Below, piece after piece: positions 6,080 through 8,922 of a DNA stretch of 8,922 nt. The position numbers and the translations under genes were made by a program. Position 1 is the stretch's first letter, and each line of letters begins with the position of its first letter. The notes below the pieces were generated by a model. It saw only the letters and a program-made list of their open reading frames with translations, was not told the origin of the DNA and searched no databases. Location of the stretch: the NCBI GenBank assembly GCA_948468325.1, contig CAOKHR010000084.1, forward strand, positions 1 through 8,922, written 5' to 3'. The DNA comes from an uncultured Lachnospiraceae bacterium (GTDB taxonomy: Bacteria > Bacillota > Clostridia > Lachnospirales > Lachnospiraceae).

Positions 6080-6709
6080 CTACTCTGCCGCAGAAGCATT
6101 TGCTTTCATTCTGTTCATACAGTCCGTCTTACTGCATGTATCACAAACCCTTTTGCAGCCTGTTTTTTCATCCCGTGTCAATTCCGCAACAAATACCGCG
6201 CTCTTTTTCGGCGTCATACAAAAAGCTGCATTACAGCTAACCTCTGACGTCAGTCCTTTTAACCTCTCCGGCAGCAGTTCCAAAGGAAATTCTTTTTCAC
6301 TGCCTAAAAAATGATAAGCCGCCGCATGATAACCCGTATTTTTTTCCATATAACGGCTGTAGGCATCATAACCCTGCATCAGCAATTCACCGGCCAACGC
6401 TTCTGCCATATAACTTTCAGATAACAGGCCCTCCCGCTCATAACATTCCTGCAGACGGTCCAAGCCTTCTCCCAAAGACATAACAACATCTTCACAGAGC
6501 GTATCCGAATCCCCTGTTTTTGCCTGCTGCCGCAAAAAAGATTCTTTTCTCTCCCAAAAAGCTTCTCTTTGTAAAAAAGGCAGCATCTTTTCTGCCACCG
6601 CTGCTAACTCTTCTCTATAACTTTCTTCATAATGAAATCTTTCACAAACCTTTTTTATAAAACCAGGGGTTAAAAATTTATCCAGAACATCCGGAAAAAA
6701 AACTGCCAT
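6080..6709 (-). CDS. Divergent MetH reactivation-domain-like protein with a C-terminal cysteine cluster
   Basis: The overall plan resembles small clostridial proteins related to the activation domain of B12-dependent methionine synthase. There is a helical N-terminus, then VVMSLGEGLDRLQECYEREG (about 75-94), a long helix (MAEALAGELLMQGYDAYSRY), FPLELLPERL (about 141-150), the strand AFCMTPKKSAVFVAELT (about 162-178) and a terminal Cys-X3-Cys-X2-Cys-X4-Cys cluster (185-197). The activation domain binds S-adenosylmethionine through an RxxPGY-like motif. Here that place reads YHFLGSEKEF, so the motif is not evident and the activity may differ. The ATG at 6715 lies one base from AGGAGG, while the ATG at 6709 lies seven bases away and is the better start, giving 209 residues. 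It is the first gene of its operon. The homology call comes from pattern memory and is moderate. Confidence 0.6.
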   Translation of the reverse strand: MAVFFPDVLDKFLTPGFIKKVCERFHYEESYREELAAVAEKMLPFLQREAFWERKESFLRQQAKTGDSDTLCEDVVMSLGEGLDRLQECYEREGLLSESYMAEALAGELLMQGYDAYSRYMEKNTGYHAAAYHFLGSEKEFPLELLPERLKGLTSEVSCNAAFCMTPKKSAVFVAELTRDEKTGCKRVCDTCSKTDCMNRMKANASAAE

Positions 6710-6746
6710 TTCCATTCCTCCTGCAAGCTTTATTTTAAATGCATTT

Positions 6747-6755
6747 ATTATAACA
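6747..6755 (-). promoter_or_regulatory. Extended -10 promoter of the three-gene operon
   Basis: On the minus strand TG-T-TATAAT (6755-6747) is a perfect extended -10 element. It lies about 37 bases before the ATG at 6709 and immediately after the T-run of the upstream terminator. No good -35 is present: TTGTCG is 19 bases upstream inside the terminator stem. This suits an extended -10 promoter. Confidence 0.65.
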
Positions 6756-6756
6756 C

Positions 6757-6800
6757 AAAAAACTGCCGCTCCGACAATATTTAAATTGTCAGTGCGGCAG
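6757..6800 (-). terminator. Strong intrinsic terminator after the surface protein gene
   Basis: In minus-strand RNA, CTGCCGC (6800-6794) pairs with GCGGCAG (6769-6763). After an A-A mismatch the stem continues with CTGACAAT against ATTGTCGG, including one G-U, around an AT-rich loop, and TTTTTTG follows. The T-run on the minus side and the G-U rather than C-A mismatch favour minus-strand termination, about 40 bases after the stop at 6842. Confidence 0.88.
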
Positions 6801-6841
6801 CTTTTAATATTTCCCGCTCTAGTTCTTATTTATTCTTCGGC

Positions 6842-8922
6842 TTAGCTTAATTTTTTCACTTTTATGCCGGCCTGTTTAATTTTCTTTAAGAATTTTGCAT
6901 TCTTTTTCAGTTTCTTGGGCACTTTTACGGTCTTAACTTTTGAACCTTTGAAAGAATTTTTAGCAATTGTACTAACAGCTGTTCCTTTGAATGTAACTTT
7001 TGTGAGTTTCGTACATTTTTTAAATGCATTTGCCTGAATGGATTTTACATTCTTTCCAATTGTAACACTCTTCAACTTCTTGCTGTTTGCGAATGCACTT
7101 TTACCGATTCCTACTACTTTGTAATCTTTTCCGTCAATTTTTACTGTGTTAATATTTACGGATTTCGCATTCTTGTCACCTGTTTTCAATATTACCGTTG
7201 CTGCTGCCGGATCTTCAATTGTATAAATCGCACTGCCGACTGTTTTATCATCACCTTTTTTCGGGCTGTTATCTACCGGCCCTGTTGGCCCGGTCGGTCC
7301 GGTCGGCCCTGTTGGTCCGGTTGGTCCGGTCGGCGTACTGGTATCCAGATTCAATGCGGCTTTTGCAGCATTCAATTTCGCCAGTACGGCATCCAGATCT
7401 TTTACTGTAATATTTGCATTTGCCGCCGCGTCTTTTGCTTCCTGCAATGCGGCTGTATATCTGTTCCAGTTATCATCCTGCAAATATTTCTTTCCGGCCA
7501 CCTCAGACTCAATATCTGCGACTGCACTGGTAAGATTTGTCTTATCTGCATTCGAAGCCGTTTTATCTGCCAGATTTGCAGCTGCTGCCTCCAATGCCGC
7601 AATTGCACGGTCTACATCAACTAATGTGACTGTTTCATCTTCTTTTAAATCTCTTACTGTCTGAAGCGCATCTGCAAAGCCTGCCCAGTTAGCATGGTAC
7701 TTCTCACCGTTTGCCTCATCATATTTCACTGTTCCGTCTTCATTTTCCAGTACTTTTTTCAATGCCGCATCTAACACAGCTGCTGCTTCAGCTTTTGTAT
7801 ACTCCTTAGCAACTAAATGCTCTGTAGATATGCTGTTTTTCTTATCACTGATGTCTGTCTTATTGATTCCTGCAAAATTATCTGCTTCCATGCCATCCAG
7901 AAAAGATTTTACAGCGCTTCTTGCCGTACCAAAAGCTGTAATACTGTCCTCTGTATAATATTTCGTATAAGCTTCTGTCGTCAAATCAATATTTTTTACT
8001 GCGTCATATGCAGTCTGCAGTTCTGCTTTTCCTGTCGCCACTTTATTTTCTGCTTTATCAATTGCAGTAAATGCGTTCTGCAGTTCCTGTGCTTTTGCAT
8101 CGTTAAACGCTGCATACTCTGTAGAATCGGTTGTCAGAACAGCATCACTTGCATCTAATGCAGCTTTTGCCGGATCTAACTTGTCTGTCTTAAAGCTGTT
8201 CCATACGTCATTGTAATAAGTATACTCTGCATTTTTATCTTTCAGTTCATCATATTTCTTTTCCAAAGGCGTTGTGTCAGAAGCTATTTTTTTGCAGATT
8301 ACTTCCCTTACACGCAGAGAGCCTCCTAATGCTGTTATAGATACAGCACCGGAAAGTCCTTTTACATTGACATTTGAATTCGCTCCCAGCAATTCTTTCT
8401 CTTCTGTTGTTGCAGTTCCGCCAGCTGCCTCTTTCTCGTATGCTACTTTTGCAGTAACCTTGCCCTGAGCATCAATTTTCATTGTAACATTATAATCTGT
8501 CAAAGCTTCTATTGCCGGATCAGAACCCAGACTCTGGAAATCTCCGTCATCTACTTTGTATCCCCATTCGTTATTGTTGATACCAAGTCTGATACTTTTC
8601 CCTGCTGTACCTGACTCTTCCGGCAACGACAAAACTCCAAGATAAAATTCTTTCCCTGATCCAACTTCATATGGACGCAATACGGAAGAAACTTCTCCTT
8701 CTGTAAAATCTGTTACTGTTTTATTATAGATTGTTGCATTCGGATTCTTTTTATCGTCATTCTCCGGATCTCCAATCGCCGCATAAATAATTCCTTCTCC
8801 TACAAGCTGCTGAATAAGAATATCTTCTGCCTCTTTTCCTTCTTTCGGAGACATCCATTCGCAATCCTCATAATTAATCAGCGCAAGTGGTGTTTTCCAA
8901 TCCGCCGCGTTTGTAGATTCCG
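6842..8922 (-). CDS. Large surface or secreted multidomain protein (C-terminal part; 5' end beyond window)
   Basis: The frame is open to the window edge. The ATG at 8854 is internal, since 22 further codons (including WKTPLALINYEDCEW) precede it, so the true start and any signal peptide lie outside. From 8722 to 8285 there is a beta-rich region (FYLGVLSLPEE, IRLGINNNEWGYKVDDGDF, VTMKIDAQGKVTAKVAYEK, SLRVREVICKKI) resembling a concanavalin-like or LamG-like carbohydrate module. From 8270 to 7346 lie alanine- and lysine-rich helical repeats of FIVAR type; the last is YLQDDNWNRYTAALQEAKDA. Six TGP repeats follow (7277-7330). From about 7231 to 6920 are BspA-type leucine-rich repeats (LKSVTIGKNVKSIQANAF, LTKVTFKGTAVSTIAKNSF), and a very lysine-rich tail ends KVKKLS. 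There is no LPXTG sortase motif. Such architecture is common in Lachnospiraceae extracellular glycosidases and adhesins. No catalytic domain is in view, so the activity is unknown. Confidence 0.88.
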   Translation of the reverse strand, partial: ESTNAADWKTPLALINYEDCEWMSPKEGKEAEDILIQQLVGEGIIYAAIGDPENDDKKNPNATIYNKTVTDFTEGEVSSVLRPYEVGSGKEFYLGVLSLPEESGTAGKSIRLGINNNEWGYKVDDGDFQSLGSDPAIEALTDYNVTMKIDAQGKVTAKVAYEKEAAGGTATTEEKELLGANSNVNVKGLSGAVSITALGGSLRVREVICKKIASDTTPLEKKYDELKDKNAEYTYYNDVWNSFKTDKLDPAKAALDASDAVLTTDSTEYAAFNDAKAQELQNAFTAIDKAENKVATGKAELQTAYDAVKNIDLTTEAYTKYYTEDSITAFGTARSAVKSFLDGMEADNFAGINKTDISDKKNSISTEHLVAKEYTKAEAAAVLDAALKKVLENEDGTVKYDEANGEKYHANWAGFADALQTVRDLKEDETVTLVDVDRAIAALEAAAANLADKTASNADKTNLTSAVADIESEVAGKKYLQDDNWNRYTAALQEAKDAAANANITVKDLDAVLAKLNAAKAALNLDTSTPTGPTGPTGPTGPTGPTGPVDNSPKKGDDKTVGSAIYTIEDPAAATVILKTGDKNAKSVNINTVKIDGKDYKVVGIGKSAFANSKKLKSVTIGKNVKSIQANAFKKCTKLTKVTFKGTAVSTIAKNSFKGSKVKTVKVPKKLKKNAKFLKKIKQAGIKVKKLS
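6920..7110 (-). repeat. BspA-type (LRR_5) leucine-rich repeat units
   Basis: Successive units of about 22 residues follow the pattern I-G-x-x-A-F-x-x-x-x-x-L-x-x-V-x-I. They are visible as GIGKSAFANSKKLKSVTIG, SIQANAFKKCTKLTKVTF and TIAKNSFKGSKVKTVKVP. These repeats form a right-handed solenoid and are usual in bacterial surface proteins. The hydrophobic positions are kept while exposed positions are mostly lysine. Confidence 0.8.
7277..7330 (-). repeat. Six collagen-like Thr-Gly-Pro repeats
   Basis: Eighteen codons encode six perfect TGP triplets joining the helical repeats to the leucine-rich repeats. Codons vary between units (ACC/ACA, GGA/GGG, CCA/CCG), so this is not a recent exact duplication. 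With only six triplets it is probably an extended proline-rich spacer rather than a stable collagen triple helix. Such tracts can vary in copy number between strains. Confidence 0.92.

Noticed and set aside
6004..6099. Upstream extension of the 5437-6003 gene to an ATG at 6099
   Set aside because: It would overlap the preceding gene. AAAGGAG stands six bases before the ATG at 6003.
6710..6715. ATG at 6715 as the start of the MetH-activation-like protein
   Set aside because: It is one base from AGGAGG, too close for normal initiation. The ATG at 6709 is seven bases away.
7277..7330. Short tandem repeat as a possible CRISPR or phase-variation tract
   Set aside because: It is a 9-base coding periodicity of TGP triplets with varied codons. 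There are no spacers, and unit changes would stay in frame.
8854..8854. ATG at 8854 as the start of the surface protein
   Set aside because: The frame stays open for 22 more codons to the window edge, no ribosome binding site precedes it and no signal peptide follows. The gene continues outside.

Overview
The window looks like a chromosomal segment of an anaerobic Gram-positive Clostridia, most probably a Lachnospiraceae. The grounds are moderate-to-low GC, strong AGGAGG ribosome binding sites, a secreted protein ending in FIVAR-like helical repeats, a Gly-Pro-Thr linker and a lysine-rich BspA-type leucine-rich repeat, and small hypothetical proteins of a kind I associate with that family. 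The family assignment is an inference.

Layout. An AT-rich leader with a recognisable promoter (92-120) precedes a plus-strand MATE-family efflux transporter (159-1487). Everything else is on the minus strand. Read in the direction of transcription from the right edge there are three units. (1) 8922 to 6842 is the C-terminal part of a large surface protein that runs off the window, closed by a strong intrinsic terminator (6757-6800). (2) 6755 to 4841 has an extended -10 promoter and three genes: a divergent relative of the B12-dependent methionine synthase reactivation domain (6080-6709) and two unrecognised hypothetical proteins (5437-6003, 4865-5416). It ends in a terminator that overlaps the last stop codon. 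(3) 4828 to 1497 has a promoter, a cobalamin riboswitch with its terminator, remnants of cobalamin biosynthesis genes cbiET and cbiA, and three intact genes: a small cysteine-rich protein, a TcdA/ThiF-type E1-like enzyme and a stand-alone glutamate-cysteine ligase. It ends tail-to-tail with the MATE gene.

The main finding is the third unit: a cobalamin (B12) biosynthesis operon caught in decay. Downstream of the riboswitch, only the CbiE/CbiT linker and C-terminus of cbiET and the C-terminal glutaminase part of cbiA remain. They are joined by out-of-frame deletions, plus at least one single-base frameshift. The aptamer keeps its P1 closing stem and its B12 box (AAGCCGGGAGACCTGCC) but appears to have lost the central core that normally carries the GCCACTG element. 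The pathway genes and their B12 sensor therefore seem to have been lost together. The promoter and three downstream genes survive and may now be expressed without B12 control.

There is no sign of rRNA, tRNA, CRISPR, insertion sequence or phage genes. The 4169-4864 interval, which lacks an intact gene, is filled by the pseudogene, the riboswitch, its terminator and its promoter.
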